A stretch of 64,000 nt of DNA from Acidobacteriota bacterium (GCA_019639235.1 JAHBSG010000011.1:62001-126000); one strand, 5' to 3'; positions 44,573 through 54,710 are shown, counted from the stretch's first letter. Notes: generated by a model from the letters alone, not told the origin. Numbers and translations: made by a program.

Positions 44573-46060
44573 CTCGACCGGAGCAAGCTCATCGGTAAGG
44601 ATCTGCCCGGCTCGTATCCTTTCGGTATTTATTTTGTTTGCAAGCAATGGCTTGACCTGCGGGGGCGGATCGGCCGGAAGTTCCGGTTCCGCCTTGCGGG
44701 CGACGATGATGAGGTTCTGCACTTTTCCTGCCTCCAAATCACCATCGACCTTAAAAACATCAACGAACGGAAACACCGAGCGATAGGTCGCGAGGGTCGA
44801 GGCAAGGAAGCCATCGGCGGGGACGTTGAGGGCCGAACCGATGTTAACGATGACAACGCCATCGTCCGCGAGCAGTCGCTCGATCTCGCCTACTGCCTCG
44901 ACGGTCGTCAAGTGAAACGGCACAGAAAAGAGTGTCCCGAATGCATCGACAAAGACGGCGTCGTAGCTCTTCGCATCGGCCCGGTTGATAAAACGCCGGC
45001 CGTCTTCGTGAAAGATGCGAAGCCGCGGATCGGGCCGCAAACGGAAATGCGCTTTTGCGGCTGCGGTCATCGCCGGATCGATCTCAACTACTTCGATCGT
45101 CGCAGCGGGATGCTCGCGAAGAAGTTCCTGCGGGAAGGAATACCCCGCACCGCCGATCATGAGCGCCGAACGGTGATTCGGCCGGTAGTGGCGGACGAGC
45201 CGGAAGAATTTGGTGTATTCAAGGACAAGCTCGTCGCTATCGATGAATCTTGCCGATTGGATCGCAAAGGGATCAATGACCATCGCCGTCATCGCCTTGC
45301 CGGTGCGGCTGTCTTTCGTTTCAATGATACGAATTCGGTTGTACTCGCTGTCGAATTCAACTACCCCAACGGAGCGAAGATACGCGGCCTCAAGTTCGGA
45401 CCCGCCGACAGCAAAGGCAAAAAGGATAAGTGCGGTGATATTCCTTCGCTCGGCGATGATCGGCGATATCAGAAGCGCAAGACCGAAAAGAGCTCCTGCT
45501 ATCAGATAAAGCGTACGGGTCGAGCCGACGAACGGTATGAAGAAAAAGCCTGCGGCGAAGGTGCCGAGAATGCTGCCGAGAGTGGAAAGGGCATACAGCC
45601 GCCCAACGATTCGGCCCGTGTTTTCAAGTGAGCCGAGCCGAAGCTTTGTTGCATAAGGAATCACGAATCCAAGAGCCACACTGGCCGGAGCGAAAAGCGT
45701 AAGCGATGCGAAAAGAGCCAATAACTCGAGCGGCAGCGTCGAGCGGGCGATAGAGCCGAGAAAGACGCTTTTGACCAGGATCGTGAGCGAGACAAGCCCG
45801 CCTGCGATAAAGATCGCTGCCGAAAGCACGCGAAGTTGCGGCCGCCGGTCGGCCATCCGCCCGCCGAGCCAATAACCCAAACTCAAAGCTCCTAGAATTA
45901 CGCCAATAAGGCTTGTCCAGATATAGGTCGAAGAACCGAGGTATGGAGCGACAATGCGGGCACCGACGATCTCGTAAGACATCACGAGTGCTCCGCAGAT
46001 GAATACTGCGGCCTCGAGCAAAAAAGGCCGAATTGTCGTAGTTTCTGTGTCTTCCGGCAT
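44540..46060 (-). CDS. Membrane-fused spermidine synthase-like protein
   Basis: A 506-residue fusion from ATG 46060. Residues 10-220 hold six or more membrane helices (AAVFICGALVMSYEIVGARIVAPYLGSSTYIWTSLIGVILGALSLGY). The C-terminal 280 residues are a Rossmann aminopropyltransferase-like domain with the SAM-binding ALMIGGAGYSFPQELL, the acidic VVEIDPAM and YDAVFVDAFG. True spermidine synthases have extra Asp residues for the amine site that are not obvious here. The reaction is therefore uncertain. Confidence 0.8.
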   Translation of the reverse strand: MPEDTETTTIRPFLLEAAVFICGALVMSYEIVGARIVAPYLGSSTYIWTSLIGVILGALSLGYWLGGRMADRRPQLRVLSAAIFIAGGLVSLTILVKSVFLGSIARSTLPLELLALFASLTLFAPASVALGFVIPYATKLRLGSLENTGRIVGRLYALSTLGSILGTFAAGFFFIPFVGSTRTLYLIAGALFGLALLISPIIAERRNITALILFAFAVGGSELEAAYLRSVGVVEFDSEYNRIRIIETKDSRTGKAMTAMVIDPFAIQSARFIDSDELVLEYTKFFRLVRHYRPNHRSALMIGGAGYSFPQELLREHPAATIEVVEIDPAMTAAAKAHFRLRPDPRLRIFHEDGRRFINRADAKSYDAVFVDAFGTLFSVPFHLTTVEAVGEIERLLADDGVVIVNIGSALNVPADGFLASTLATYRSVFPFVDVFKVDGDLEAGKVQNLIIVARKAEPELPADPPPQVKPLLANKINTERIRAGQILTDELAPVELFASRAARYR

Positions 46061-46063
46061 AGG

Positions 46064-46105
46064 AAAAGCCCCGTTCGGAGAGTTTCGCACACTCCCGGAC
46101 GGGGC
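46064..46105 (-). terminator. Intrinsic terminator after ilvE
   Basis: The arms GCCCCGTTCGG (46068-46078) and CCGGACGGGGC (46095-46105), with an inner ACTC/GAGT pair, are followed by TTTT on the minus strand. It lies between the ilvE stop and the next gene's start. Confidence 0.8.
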
Positions 46106-46125
46106 AGAAAACGTGTGACTAACGA

Positions 46126-47118
46126 TCAGCTAGCCGATGCTGTTTTTTTTTCACCGGTGTCGTGAATGAACGTCAGCCAATCCGCACCAAATGGAGCCGG
46201 GCGTTCGGCCATGATGACCTTAAAGAACTCTTCTTGCAGCTTGGCGGTGATCTCTCCGCGCTTGCCGGAGCCGACCGTGATACGGTCAACCGAGCGGATC
46301 GGCGTGATCTCAGCGGCAGTGCCGGTGAAGAAAAGCTCATCCGCAAGATAAAGTGCGGCACGCTGAATGGTCGTTTCAACTACCTCGATGCCGAGTTCGC
46401 GGGCGATCTGGATGACCGAATCACGGGTGATGCCCGGAAGGATCGAAGCTCCGAGCGGAGGCGTGATCAGCTTGCCGCCATTGACGAGGAAAAGATTCTC
46501 ACCCGAGCCTTCGGAAACGTACCCGCGGTCATCAAGGGCAATGCCTTCGGAGAACCCTCCGAGCAGAGCCTCCATCTTGATGAGCTGCGAATTCATATAA
46601 TTCGCACCGGCTTTGGCCATTGCCGGCATTGAATTTGAGGTGATCCGGGTCCAGCTTGAGACACAAACGTCGATGCCGTTCTCTAAGGCCTCCTCGCCGA
46701 GATACTTGCCCCATTGCCAGGCCGCAATGTAGGTATCGACCGGATTCGGGAACGGGTTTACGCCAAATGCGGGCTTCGCTTCATCAAGGCTCCGGAAGAT
46801 GACCGGACGAATATAGCATTCATCAAGTTCGCTGGTTCGGATGAGCTCGGTCGTGGCGTCGCAAAGCTCCTGCCGGCTGAAGTTCTGATCCATCCGGTAG
46901 ATCTTGGCCGAATTGAGCAGCCGCTGCATATGCTCCGTAAGGCGAAATACCGCAGAGCCCTTGGTAGTGTTGTAGCAACGAATGCCTTCAAAAACACTCG
47001 AGCCGTAATGCACCACGTGAGACATTACGTGGATACGGGCATCGTCCCAATCGATCAGTTCACCGTTCTTCCAAACTTTTCCTGCGATCTTCATTGTAGC
47101 TACGTCTTTTCCTGCCAT
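46126..47118 (-). CDS. ilvE: Branched-chain amino acid aminotransferase
   Basis: A fold-type IV PLP enzyme acting on valine, leucine and isoleucine. It has 330 residues from ATG 47118 ([19 protein letters not shown]). Features are [20 protein letters not shown] near residue 38, the Schiff-base Lys region [25 protein letters not shown] near 185-205, [13 protein letters not shown] and [25 protein letters not shown] lies 13 bases upstream. Expression may involve the palindrome at 47260-47277. Confidence 0.93.
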   Translation of the reverse strand: MAGKDVATMKIAGKVWKNGELIDWDDARIHVMSHVVHYGSSVFEGIRCYNTTKGSAVFRLTEHMQRLLNSAKIYRMDQNFSRQELCDATTELIRTSELDECYIRPVIFRSLDEAKPAFGVNPFPNPVDTYIAAWQWGKYLGEEALENGIDVCVSSWTRITSNSMPAMAKAGANYMNSQLIKMEALLGGFSEGIALDDRGYVSEGSGENLFLVNGGKLITPPLGASILPGITRDSVIQIARELGIEVVETTIQRAALYLADELFFTGTAAEITPIRSVDRITVGSGKRGEITAKLQEEFFKVIMAERPAPFGADWLTFIHDTGEKKTASAS

Positions 47119-47219
47119 GTATAAAAAATTGCTCCTATATCGGTATGAATTTTGGGTGGCACAAGGCCGCGAACTTGCGGACGATCTGTGAGGCTCGAAA
47201 GGTTCGGCCGCGAAACTTA

Positions 47220-47248
47220 AGTTTAATTTATCGCCCTGCGAATGGCAA
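47220..47248 (-). promoter_or_regulatory. Candidate promoter of ilvE
   Basis: On the minus strand TTGCCA (47248-47243) and TAAACT (47225-47220) are 17 bases apart, giving a leader of about 95 bases. Confidence 0.4.
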
Positions 47249-47259
47249 ACATCACAAAA

Positions 47260-47277
47260 AGTTATCGGACGATAACT
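47260..47277. promoter_or_regulatory. Palindrome upstream of ilvE promoter
   Basis: AGTTATCG and CGATAACT are separated by GA. The site is centred about 20 bases upstream of the -35 hexamer, a position that would suit an activator. Confidence 0.45.
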
Positions 47278-47315
47278 CCGTTTTATCACCGCTTAGATAA
47301 GGGCGGATTAATACG

Positions 47316-47344
47316 AAAAGGGCCACCTGGTGAGGGTAGCCCTT
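47316..47344 (-). terminator. Intrinsic terminator after PD40 protein gene
   Basis: Nine-base arms (47319-47327 and 47335-47343, one G-U pair on the minus strand) are followed by TTTT on the minus strand, some 25 bases past the stop. Confidence 0.75.
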
Positions 47345-47369
47345 CCGAGTGTTTTCACGACGCGGAACG

Positions 47370-50021
47370 TCAATAGAAACTTATCCGCGGTGCGGTGTCT
47401 GCGAGCCGCGACGAGAAGATGTTGCCTCCGACGTCGGCCTCTATGGTGAATGGCTGTTCACCGGTTCCGGCTAGGCCTGCCGGAACCGTGAACTCGACCT
47501 CCTGCACCCCTGGTTCGACCGGCCTCGCATTGCTCAAAATATTCGAGCCGAGAACGACAAAGCTTCCCAGCCGCAAATTTATCGCATTAGCTGAGACACC
47601 AAACATGCCGGTTACCCGAACGCGGAAACGCGATGCGACCAACTTGCCGCCGCGGAGTTGAACAGTACGGACGCCGAATGGCTCAAATGTTGGCACACGG
47701 TTGGTGACGTTGCGAACCTGAGCACGGCCGCCCGGGCCAATATTATCAAAGGCGAAGACATCGGGCCGCGTCGGAACGATCGTTACCTTGCCGCGGAAGA
47801 GCACTCCGTTATTATTAACCACGATCGGATACTCTGTGCCGGCGACAACAGCCGCGAGTCCACGGGGAACGACAAAGAGGATCTGCCGTTGACTGACTGA
47901 CTTGATACCCGCCGACGCTCCACCGATCGTAACCGTAACACCGCTGAGCTCCATCGGAAGCTGCGGGCTTCGCAGCAGGGAACCGACGGCCGTTCTGGCC
48001 ACGACTGGCTGATCGATCGCGGCGTTGTAATCCAAATACGCGAGCATTCCCGGCGCAATGCCGACTACTGCCGGGGGCGAAACTGGTGTCGGGCTCGGCG
48101 TAGGCGTCGGGCTACCGGTTGGGCTCGGACTCGGCGTTGGAGTGGGCGTCGGTGTCGGAGTTGGCGTCGGCGTCGGCGTCGGTGTCGCTGTCGGGCTCGG
48201 AAGCGGCGTCGGAGTTACCGATCGGCGAGATGCACCGGTCGCAAAGCTGATGGTCGCAACGGTCGTGTTGTTAACCGCCGGCAAGTAAAGGTAATAAACC
48301 TCAGACCCTGCGTCCGGATTCCCCGTTCCCAACTCGGTCAATGCGAGATTGAACGCAATGCGGTCCGAGGTATTGCTCGGGAACGGCTGGGTCGAGGCGA
48401 GGAACGACTGCGAAAGAGGGAACAGGCTCAAACGCGTGAAAGTCGCATTGTTCGCCGGAACGTTTATCGGGTACCGATAGATCTGCACCGGCCGGTCGTC
48501 GATCGGGTTCAAACCATCGTTCTCGTTTGTCGGGATGGTACCGTTCGGAGCGATATTCATCCTCGTCTGCAAAACCAGGGTTTGTGCCACGCCGCCGCCA
48601 TCGTAATCAGAGAATCCGACGTAGCGCTGTACGTCTCCGCCAAATGCTTCGCTGTCGGCCGTGCTTCGCGGTAGGATACGGCGGAAACTATTGGTCGATA
48701 CGTTGTACAGAAAGGTGGCGAAAGCAGTCTGGTTCGTTCCGCTGTGCTCGTTAGCAAGATCGGCGTACGAATCAAATGCCACAAAATTCCCGTCTCGGCT
48801 CATACGCCGCCCTAGATCGAGCACGTTCACAACGTCGCCGGGATTTGTCGGCGTCGTCGTGGTGACTTGCCGCTTGAGCGTCCCGGGCCCGCCCGACGGG
48901 GCGAGGTCGGAGATAAAGATCTCCTCGTTCCTGCTTGTTGACGGATTTGTTCCACCCGTCATTCCAATGATCGGGTTGTCGCCGGTACTAGCAAAAACAA
49001 CGCGCGAGCCGTCCCCGGAGATCGTGACATTTTTGCTGTAGATCGGATCGAATATCGGCCCCCGCGGCGTCTCGGTTATTTGGCAAAGGGTACCTCCATT
49101 ACCGGGCACGCAAACCGAACTCCCGAATTTGTCACCGCCGGCATTTGCTTTGCCGCCTCCTGAGCGTTCAAAGGTAAACACCTCGTCGTTATCGTTGTCC
49201 GGAAAACTATTGCGCCCCGCAATAAGGTCTCGTGTTGAAATGAATGCGATCACCGATCCGTCGTCGCTAATGCTAACGTCATGGTTATCGTCGGCGACGA
49301 ACGCACCGGTCGTGGTCGTTCCAGGAACCGGAAGGCGGCTCGGCGGGGTATTCGTCACGCGAGTGAAACTGCCCGTGGAAAGATCGACGAAAGGGATCTC
49401 GTCTCCCGTCCGAAGGTCCGCCGGAGCGTACGCCGGGATCTCATATAGCCAGATCTCAAGGTTGCCGTCCTCCTGAAGCGGATTGAATGGAGGCGTTGGC
49501 GTTGGGCTCGGAGTCGGAGTTGGGGTCGGGGTCGGAGACGGCGTCGGAGTGGGCGTCGGGGTCGGGGTCGTGTAAATGTTCCCGTCAAAGTCGCCAGGAT
49601 TGGTCGAGTCCGGCGTGGCCGGGGTCGAGGTCGTCGCATTAGAACCGAATGCGATCCAACGTCCATCATTGCTGATCACCGGGCGGATGTTCGCGATCTC
49701 GACGCGGACATTATCAAATGTCGCGGGTTGGTTCGTGTTGAAGAGCACACTCTTCGTGTTCGTGATCTGGAATATCTGCCGCTGGGCATAATCGTAGAGG
49801 AAGATCTCGCGATTACCGTCGGCATTTCGCGGGTTTACCGTCGCCAGGTCGCCATTCGATTCGAAAACGATGAAACGGCCATTGCCGCTGATCCCGCCAG
49901 CGTACGATTGCGCGAACGAATCGGTGAATTGGCCGATGACCGAATCGACCTGGCCCGAGATGACGGAATAAAAGGCAAAAAATGAGAGGCTTAAAATGCC
50001 AAAAATGACGCGAAGTTTCAC
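47370..50021 (-). CDS. Exported PD40/TolB-like propeller with Pro-Thr linkers and C-terminal adhesion-like domains
   Basis: An 883-residue protein. GTG 50021 is chosen because GGAGGAG ends four bases before it, and the next residues form a signal peptide (KLRVIFGILSLSFFAFYSVISGQ). Repeated units of the type ISxDGxxIAFxS and NREIFLYD mark a PD40 propeller, interrupted by a (PT)n linker near residue 155. A second (PT/PS)n linker near 640 leads to an IPT-like C-terminus (VTIGGASAGIKSVSQRQILFVVP..). That end resembles a domain recurrent in Acidobacteria. It is probably extracellular. Confidence 0.75.
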   Translation of the reverse strand: MKLRVIFGILSLSFFAFYSVISGQVDSVIGQFTDSFAQSYAGGISGNGRFIVFESNGDLATVNPRNADGNREIFLYDYAQRQIFQITNTKSVLFNTNQPATFDNVRVEIANIRPVISNDGRWIAFGSNATTSTPATPDSTNPGDFDGNIYTTPTPTPTPTPSPTPTPTPTPSPTPTPPFNPLQEDGNLEIWLYEIPAYAPADLRTGDEIPFVDLSTGSFTRVTNTPPSRLPVPGTTTTGAFVADDNHDVSISDDGSVIAFISTRDLIAGRNSFPDNDNDEVFTFERSGGGKANAGGDKFGSSVCVPGNGGTLCQITETPRGPIFDPIYSKNVTISGDGSRVVFASTGDNPIIGMTGGTNPSTSRNEEIFISDLAPSGGPGTLKRQVTTTTPTNPGDVVNVLDLGRRMSRDGNFVAFDSYADLANEHSGTNQTAFATFLYNVSTNSFRRILPRSTADSEAFGGDVQRYVGFSDYDGGGVAQTLVLQTRMNIAPNGTIPTNENDGLNPIDDRPVQIYRYPINVPANNATFTRLSLFPLSQSFLASTQPFPSNTSDRIAFNLALTELGTGNPDAGSEVYYLYLPAVNNTTVATISFATGASRRSVTPTPLPSPTATPTPTPTPTPTPTPTPTPSPSPTGSPTPTPSPTPVSPPAVVGIAPGMLAYLDYNAAIDQPVVARTAVGSLLRSPQLPMELSGVTVTIGGASAGIKSVSQRQILFVVPRGLAAVVAGTEYPIVVNNNGVLFRGKVTIVPTRPDVFAFDNIGPGGRAQVRNVTNRVPTFEPFGVRTVQLRGGKLVASRFRVRVTGMFGVSANAINLRLGSFVVLGSNILSNARPVEPGVQEVEFTVPAGLAGTGEQPFTIEADVGGNIFSSRLADTAPRISFY
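48083..48215. repeat. Low-complexity hexanucleotide tract coding a Pro-Thr linker
   Basis: Imperfect GTCGGC/GTTGGC units encode the longer proline-threonine linker of the PD40 protein on the minus strand. It is a likely site for length variation. Confidence 0.8.
49494..49572. repeat. Second low-complexity tract coding a Pro-Thr linker
   Basis: Imperfect GGAGTC/GGGGTC units encode the shorter linker of the same protein. This linker interrupts the propeller. Confidence 0.8.
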
Positions 50022-50261
50022 TAACTCCTCCAACGGGCGGCGTTCCGCCTAAACAAAGTAAATAAACGCAATTCGAAAACCGATAAACAAACTTCACATT
50101 TTAGGCTCTGGGCGTTCATTCTGCAAGCAGATGAGAACCTGTGAGCCGTTAGTAAATGTCGTAAAACGGGTTTTCGATGCTTAAAGTGCTGCTTTAGGTT
50201 GTAATTCCAAATACTCGCAGGTTGAATTACTATCTATGTGCCGCACTGCGGCGATCCTTTT

Positions 50262-51434
50262 ATGGCCGAATATGCTCGAAAGTTCATGATAGTTGCCGGC
50301 GAAACGTCGGGCGATCGTCACGCCGCCCGCCTCGTGGAGGAGCTCCGCGAGCTTTTTCCGGAAGCAGAATTTTTCGGGGCAGCCGGTCCAAAGATGCGAG
50401 AGGCGGGCGTTCGCGATGTTGTCCGTTCGGACGATCTTTCTATCGTTGGCCTGATCGAGATCGCAAAGGCACTTCCGATGTTCCTTCGAGCCCGGAAGGA
50501 TCTGCTCGAGGCAGCACGTTCGGAGGAACCGGATGTCGCGATCCTCGTCGATTTTCCCGACTTCAACTTAAAACTCGCCAAGTCTCTGAAAAAGCAGGGT
50601 ATTCGCGTCGTTTATTACGTCTCGCCGCAGATCTGGGCGTGGAGGGCATACCGGATAGGGTCAATACGGCATTATGTAGATCTGCTTTTGACCATCCTGC
50701 CGTTCGAGAAAGGCTGGTACGCCGAACGCGGCATTGACCACGTCGAGTACGTAGGCAATCCGCTCGCCCGCGAGGTGCATGCGACCGAAGAGAGGCCCGA
50801 CTTCTGCCGCCGCAACGGCCTCGACCCGGGGCGGCCTATAGTTGCACTTCTGCCGGGAAGTCGGCACAAAGAGATCGTACGGATACTGCCAGAACTCTTG
50901 AGGACAGCGGCGCGAATGTTGAGGGAGAATGGCGAGACCCAGTTCGTTATTGCCTTCGCGTTCGAACGGCATCGAAGCGAACTTGAAACCGCATTAGGAC
51001 TGCTCGATGAGAACGAACGTGCTGTGCTGAAAGATATTCGTTCGGTTTTCGGCGATACCTACAATGCACTCAATGCCGCTGATGTAGCGGCAGTGACAAG
51101 CGGCACGGCAACACTTGAAACGGGAATTATCGGAACTCCGATGGCGATCGTTTACAAGTCGTCGGCGATAAATTACAAGCTGCTGCGGCCGCTCATCCGG
51201 GTCGAGCATTTTGGGTTGATCAACCTGATCGCAGAGCGACGGATCGCCGCCGAGTTGATCCAGGATGACTTTACTCCTGAAAGCCTTTCGGCGGAGCTTT
51301 TCCGGTTGCTTTCTCCGGTGGTCAATGAAAAAGTGCGGAAGGATTTAAACGCTGCGGCTGACAAACTTGGCCACGGCGGAGCTGCCAAGCGTGCCGCCGC
51401 GGCCATTCAAAAACTTCTCAATAAAAATAACTGA
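50262..51434 (+). CDS. lpxB: Lipid-A-disaccharide synthase
   Basis: LpxB joins two acylated glucosamine units to form the lipid A disaccharide. It has 390 residues from ATG 50262 (MAEYARKFMIVAGE). Conserved motifs are AGETSGDRHAARLVEEL, VDFPDFNLKLAKSLKKQGIRVVYYVSPQIWAWR, LPGSRHKEI and SGTATLETGIIGTPMAIVYK. It is convergent with the TPR gene; the two stops are adjacent. Confidence 0.94.
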   Translation: MAEYARKFMIVAGETSGDRHAARLVEELRELFPEAEFFGAAGPKMREAGVRDVVRSDDLSIVGLIEIAKALPMFLRARKDLLEAARSEEPDVAILVDFPDFNLKLAKSLKKQGIRVVYYVSPQIWAWRAYRIGSIRHYVDLLLTILPFEKGWYAERGIDHVEYVGNPLAREVHATEERPDFCRRNGLDPGRPIVALLPGSRHKEIVRILPELLRTAARMLRENGETQFVIAFAFERHRSELETALGLLDENERAVLKDIRSVFGDTYNALNAADVAAVTSGTATLETGIIGTPMAIVYKSSAINYKLLRPLIRVEHFGLINLIAERRIAAELIQDDFTPESLSAELFRLLSPVVNEKVRKDLNAAADKLGHGGAAKRAAAAIQKLLNKNN

Positions 51435-52328
51435 TCACGGCTTGCCTTGGAGCTCGGCGACCTTTTTCTCGTCGGCTTCCGCCAATTGGATCTTATTCTG
51501 CTCCCGATACATCCGCGAACGGGCGACGTAGGCGTTAACGAGTTTCGGGTTCGTCTCGATAGCCTTAGTCAGGTCGGCGATCGCGCCCGCATCATCACTC
51601 AACATGTAGTTCGTTATCGCACGGTTCAGGTAGCAGTCCGCGAGCATCATCTTATTCACCGGGTTCGAATCGATGTACTTTGTGTAATCGACCTTCGCCA
51701 TCTGGAAGTCCTGCTTCTGCGAGTAATAGACCCCACGATTGTAATACGCGGTCGAGTCGGCCGGGTTAAGTTCGATGACCTTGGAAAGATCTTCGATCGC
51801 TTTCGCAAAGTCCTGCTTCGTCCCGTTGGCTATACCGCGGCCTTCGTAGGCGGCAACATAGGCCGGATCCAAAGAAATGGCTTTCGTATAGTCAGCGATA
51901 GCTTCATCGAACCGCTTCAGGTCATTGAAGAGATTGCCGCGATTCGTGAAGAACCGTGCACTTGCCGGGTTCAGCTCGATCGCCTTAGCGTAATCGGCAA
52001 GCGATGCGTCGTTTTTCCCGAGTTTGTGGTTCGCGATGGCCCGATTGTTGTAGCCATCGGCGAGGTTCGCTTGTCCGGTCATCTTCGCACCGAGGTAGTT
52101 GTCGTAGGCCGCAACGGCCTCCTTGAACTGGCCCTTGAGCTGATGGGCAAGTCCGAGATTGTAGTGGTTCTCGGCGTCTTTTGGTTTATCTTTGACGGCC
52201 TTTGAGTAGAGCTTTATCTGGCAGTCGTAATCGGTATCGGCACAGGGTTGGGCCGGTGCCTGAGGTGTTTGGCCAATTGCCGTCGCGGCAAGGATTGTGA
52301 GGGCCGCCGTAATCAAAATTGATCTCAT
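51435..52328 (-). CDS. Exported TPR-repeat protein
   Basis: A 297-residue protein with a signal peptide ([20 protein letters not shown]) and about seven TPR units from residue 50 to 290. Examples are [25 protein letters not shown] and [27 protein letters not shown]. It is a periplasmic scaffold of unknown partners. The start overlaps the lpxD stop by four bases, so it is cotranscribed with lpxD and may serve envelope assembly. Confidence 0.85.
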   Translation of the reverse strand: MRSILITAALTILAATAIGQTPQAPAQPCADTDYDCQIKLYSKAVKDKPKDAENHYNLGLAHQLKGQFKEAVAAYDNYLGAKMTGQANLADGYNNRAIANHKLGKNDASLADYAKAIELNPASARFFTNRGNLFNDLKRFDEAIADYTKAISLDPAYVAAYEGRGIANGTKQDFAKAIEDLSKVIELNPADSTAYYNRGVYYSQKQDFQMAKVDYTKYIDSNPVNKMMLADCYLNRAITNYMLSDDAGAIADLTKAIETNPKLVNAYVARSRMYREQNKIQLAEADEKKVAELQGKP

Positions 52329-53356
52329 TGATCTTCGTTTCCTTCCTTTATTTTCTCGAGTGCCTTTTTGAGGTCCCGTACTTCTTTCTTGAGCCTTTCA
52401 AGGCCCTTTACGTGGGCGTTTTGTCTTTTATACTCGTCAAGCGGCTGGATGGGCGTGCCCCACCAGACACCCGGCCGAACTATCTTTCCCGGGAGAATTC
52501 CGGCTTGTGAGCCGATCACCGCACCGCTTTGCACGCGGACGTGGTCGCCGAAGCCGACCTGGCCGCCAATGACGCAATCGTCCTCGATCGTAACGCTGCC
52601 GGAGATACCGGTTTGGGCGGCGATGACGCATCGCTTGCCGATCTGGACATTATGGCCGACCTGTACCAGGTTATCGATCTTAGTACCTGCTCCAATCCGT
52701 GTCTCACCAAGAGCACCGCGGTCGATGCAGGTATTCGGCCCGATCTCAACATCGTTTTCGATCACGACCGTCCCGATCTGCGGGAACTTCTGATATTCGC
52801 CGCTTTCGCCGCGTACGTATCCGAAGCCATCGGCTCCTACCACGACGCCGGCATGGAGTATCACACGATCGCCAAGCGTTGAGCCGTCTTCGACGAAAAC
52901 GTTCGGATGGAGCACGCAATCATCTCCGATAGCGACGCCGTCACCGACCTTGGCCCCTGCCCGAAGTTGTGTGCCGCTACCGATCGTACTCCGCTCGCCG
53001 ACGCAGCAAAACGCTCCGACAAAAACGTTCTCACCGATCTTCGCATCCGGAGCGATGACCGCGCTTGGATGTATCTCGGCTTTGCGTCGCGTGGGCGGGT
53101 GCAGCCGGGCGGCGACGCTGGCAAATGCCAGTTTCGGGTTACGGACTGCAATAACGCTTTCGGCACCTGAAACATCCTCAAAACCCTCGCCAACGATGAC
53201 ACAGCCGGCAGTAGTTTCAAGCTCACCGGGATCGCCCTGTATAAAAGCGATCTGGCCGGTGCCGGCAGCTGAAATGTCAGCAGCCGAAGTGATCTCCGCC
53301 TCGCCGTTGCCAAAAAGACGGCCGCCGATGAATTCCGCGATCTCACGTGCTCTCAT
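52325..53356 (-). CDS. lpxD: UDP-3-O-acylglucosamine N-acyltransferase
   Basis: LpxD adds the second acyl chain in lipid A synthesis, using acyl-ACP. The 343-residue protein has an N-terminal LpxD-N domain ([22 protein letters not shown]) and a left-handed beta helix of hexapeptide repeats from about residue 100. The catalytic His lies in [15 protein letters not shown] near 235, and a C-terminal coiled coil follows. It is not clustered with lpxA or fabZ here; only the TPR gene follows it. Confidence 0.93.
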   Translation of the reverse strand: MRAREIAEFIGGRLFGNGEAEITSAADISAAGTGQIAFIQGDPGELETTAGCVIVGEGFEDVSGAESVIAVRNPKLAFASVAARLHPPTRRKAEIHPSAVIAPDAKIGENVFVGAFCCVGERSTIGSGTQLRAGAKVGDGVAIGDDCVLHPNVFVEDGSTLGDRVILHAGVVVGADGFGYVRGESGEYQKFPQIGTVVIENDVEIGPNTCIDRGALGETRIGAGTKIDNLVQVGHNVQIGKRCVIAAQTGISGSVTIEDDCVIGGQVGFGDHVRVQSGAVIGSQAGILPGKIVRPGVWWGTPIQPLDEYKRQNAHVKGLERLKKEVRDLKKALEKIKEGNEDQ

Positions 53357-53388
53357 CGGTTCAAAAATAGCTGTTTTTGCAGGATTTG

Positions 53389-53667
53389 TCAGGCGGCTCG
53401 CTCCGCAATATCGATAGCAGACTGCAGAAAGAACTCGATGCCCTGAATATCTACCAAACCTTCCGATTCCATCCGCCGAAGGACGGCCGCAGATTCGCTG
53501 TCGAGAAAGGAAAGATCTGCAAGGTCTATCGTCACATCACTTTCGCCGGAAGAACGAGCTTCGCGAACCAGCTTTTCCAGAAGATTTGCATCCTCAAGAT
53601 ACATATCGCCCTCAACACGGTAGTAAACGCGTCCGTCGGATTCGATCTGGTTTATCTGGGTCGGCAT
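53389..53667 (-). CDS. STAS domain protein
   Basis: A 92-residue single-domain protein of the anti-sigma-antagonist (SpoIIAA-like) fold. The motif [23 protein letters not shown] near residue 45-68 matches the strand-loop-helix bearing the phosphorylatable Ser, here within DSES. It may act in a partner-switching system or as a membrane-organisation factor. No kinase or sigma factor is adjacent. Confidence 0.75.
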   Translation of the reverse strand: MPTQINQIESDGRVYYRVEGDMYLEDANLLEKLVREARSSGESDVTIDLADLSFLDSESAAVLRRMESEGLVDIQGIEFFLQSAIDIAERAA

Positions 53668-53740
53668 TGTTGAGCGTTAGATGCACATTCTACGCTAAAG
53701 TTCGCAAAATGTTGCAAGGGGCGAGAGCATTTTCGGAACT

Positions 53741-54670
53741 TTAGTCGGTCCGGCTTTCTAAGCTGTTATTCCGCGGGCCGCGAGCCGGGCGGGTCGCGAA
53801 AAAGACGCCGCCGAAGACAAGCACCGCAGCAACGATGAATTTTAGGTCGATCATCTCGCTCAAAAAGAGCACGGCAAGCAAAAAGCCGATCAACGGCTGC
53901 AGATAGATATAAACGGCAACAACCGAAGGGTCGACTTTTGAGATGGCAAAGGCATTAAGCAAATAAGGGCCGGCCGTCGCAACGACGGCGATGTAAAGCA
54001 CGAGCCACCAGATCATCGGCTGAATTTCAGCGATATTTACAGACGAGATCGACCATGCGCCGAGCGGAACGCAGACTGCGGCAGCGAAGATAAAGACCCA
54101 CATCATCGAGCGGAACGCGCCGTTGCGTGTGATGACCTCTTTCGACGTCGCGACGTAGATCCCGTAGGAAAACGAATTGAGGATGATGAGGAAATCGCCG
54201 AGCGTGGTCTCGGATGAGAACGATGCGTTTCGCGGATCGATGAGAATTATCACTCCCGCTGCGGCAAGGACGACGCCAAGAGCCTTGGTCCATCGAAGCC
54301 GTTCGCTGCCAATCGCGGCGCCGATGACGATCGTGAAGATCGGTATGGTAACGGCCAGAAGGGAAGTGTTCGAGGCCTTTGTCAGCGAAAGCCCGCCGAT
54401 GAAGAGAAGCTGGTTAAATGTTACGCCGAATAGACTTAGTACTGCCAGCCGGACGTAATCCGACCGCTCCTGAAGCCAAATCCGCTGCCGGTAGAACTGC
54501 ACCGCGAAGAGTATCAATGCCGTGATGCCAACCCGAAAACCGACGAGCGAAACGGCCGGCAGAACAGCGAGAACTACCTTGCCGATGACCGGCAACGAAC
54601 CGAAAAAGGCTTGAACGGCAAGAAGAGCTGCGTGCGGGGTAAGGTCGGGTTTGTCGCTCTCGGTTTCCAC
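53741..54670 (-). CDS. EamA/DMT family transporter
   Basis: A membrane protein of about 309 residues with ten helices in two EamA repeats (AALLAVQAFFGSLPVIGKVVLAVLPAVSLVGFRVGITALILF and the later NSFSYGIYVATSKEVITRNGAF). Family members export metabolites. The start is uncertain. GTG 54670 is chosen because the only upstream alternative (TTG 54712) lies in the T run of the pdhC terminator. Confidence 0.75.
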   Translation of the reverse strand: METESDKPDLTPHAALLAVQAFFGSLPVIGKVVLAVLPAVSLVGFRVGITALILFAVQFYRQRIWLQERSDYVRLAVLSLFGVTFNQLLFIGGLSLTKASNTSLLAVTIPIFTIVIGAAIGSERLRWTKALGVVLAAAGVIILIDPRNASFSSETTLGDFLIILNSFSYGIYVATSKEVITRNGAFRSMMWVFIFAAAVCVPLGAWSISSVNIAEIQPMIWWLVLYIAVVATAGPYLLNAFAISKVDPSVVAVYIYLQPLIGFLLAVLFLSEMIDLKFIVAAVLVFGGVFFATRPARGPRNNSLESRTD

Positions 54671-54710
54671 GTTCGATCGGTTTCGCTCAATCTTAACTTC
54701 CCGCTGAAAC

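Noticed and set aside
47119..47289. N-terminal extension of IlvE to 47289
   Set aside because: The extra 57 residues do not resemble any aminotransferase N-terminus and cover the promoter region. The ATG at 47118 fits the family.
48083..49572. Repetitive tracts that might suggest a CRISPR array or minisatellite locus
   Set aside because: There are no spacers. The units encode Pro-Thr linkers in a good reading frame.
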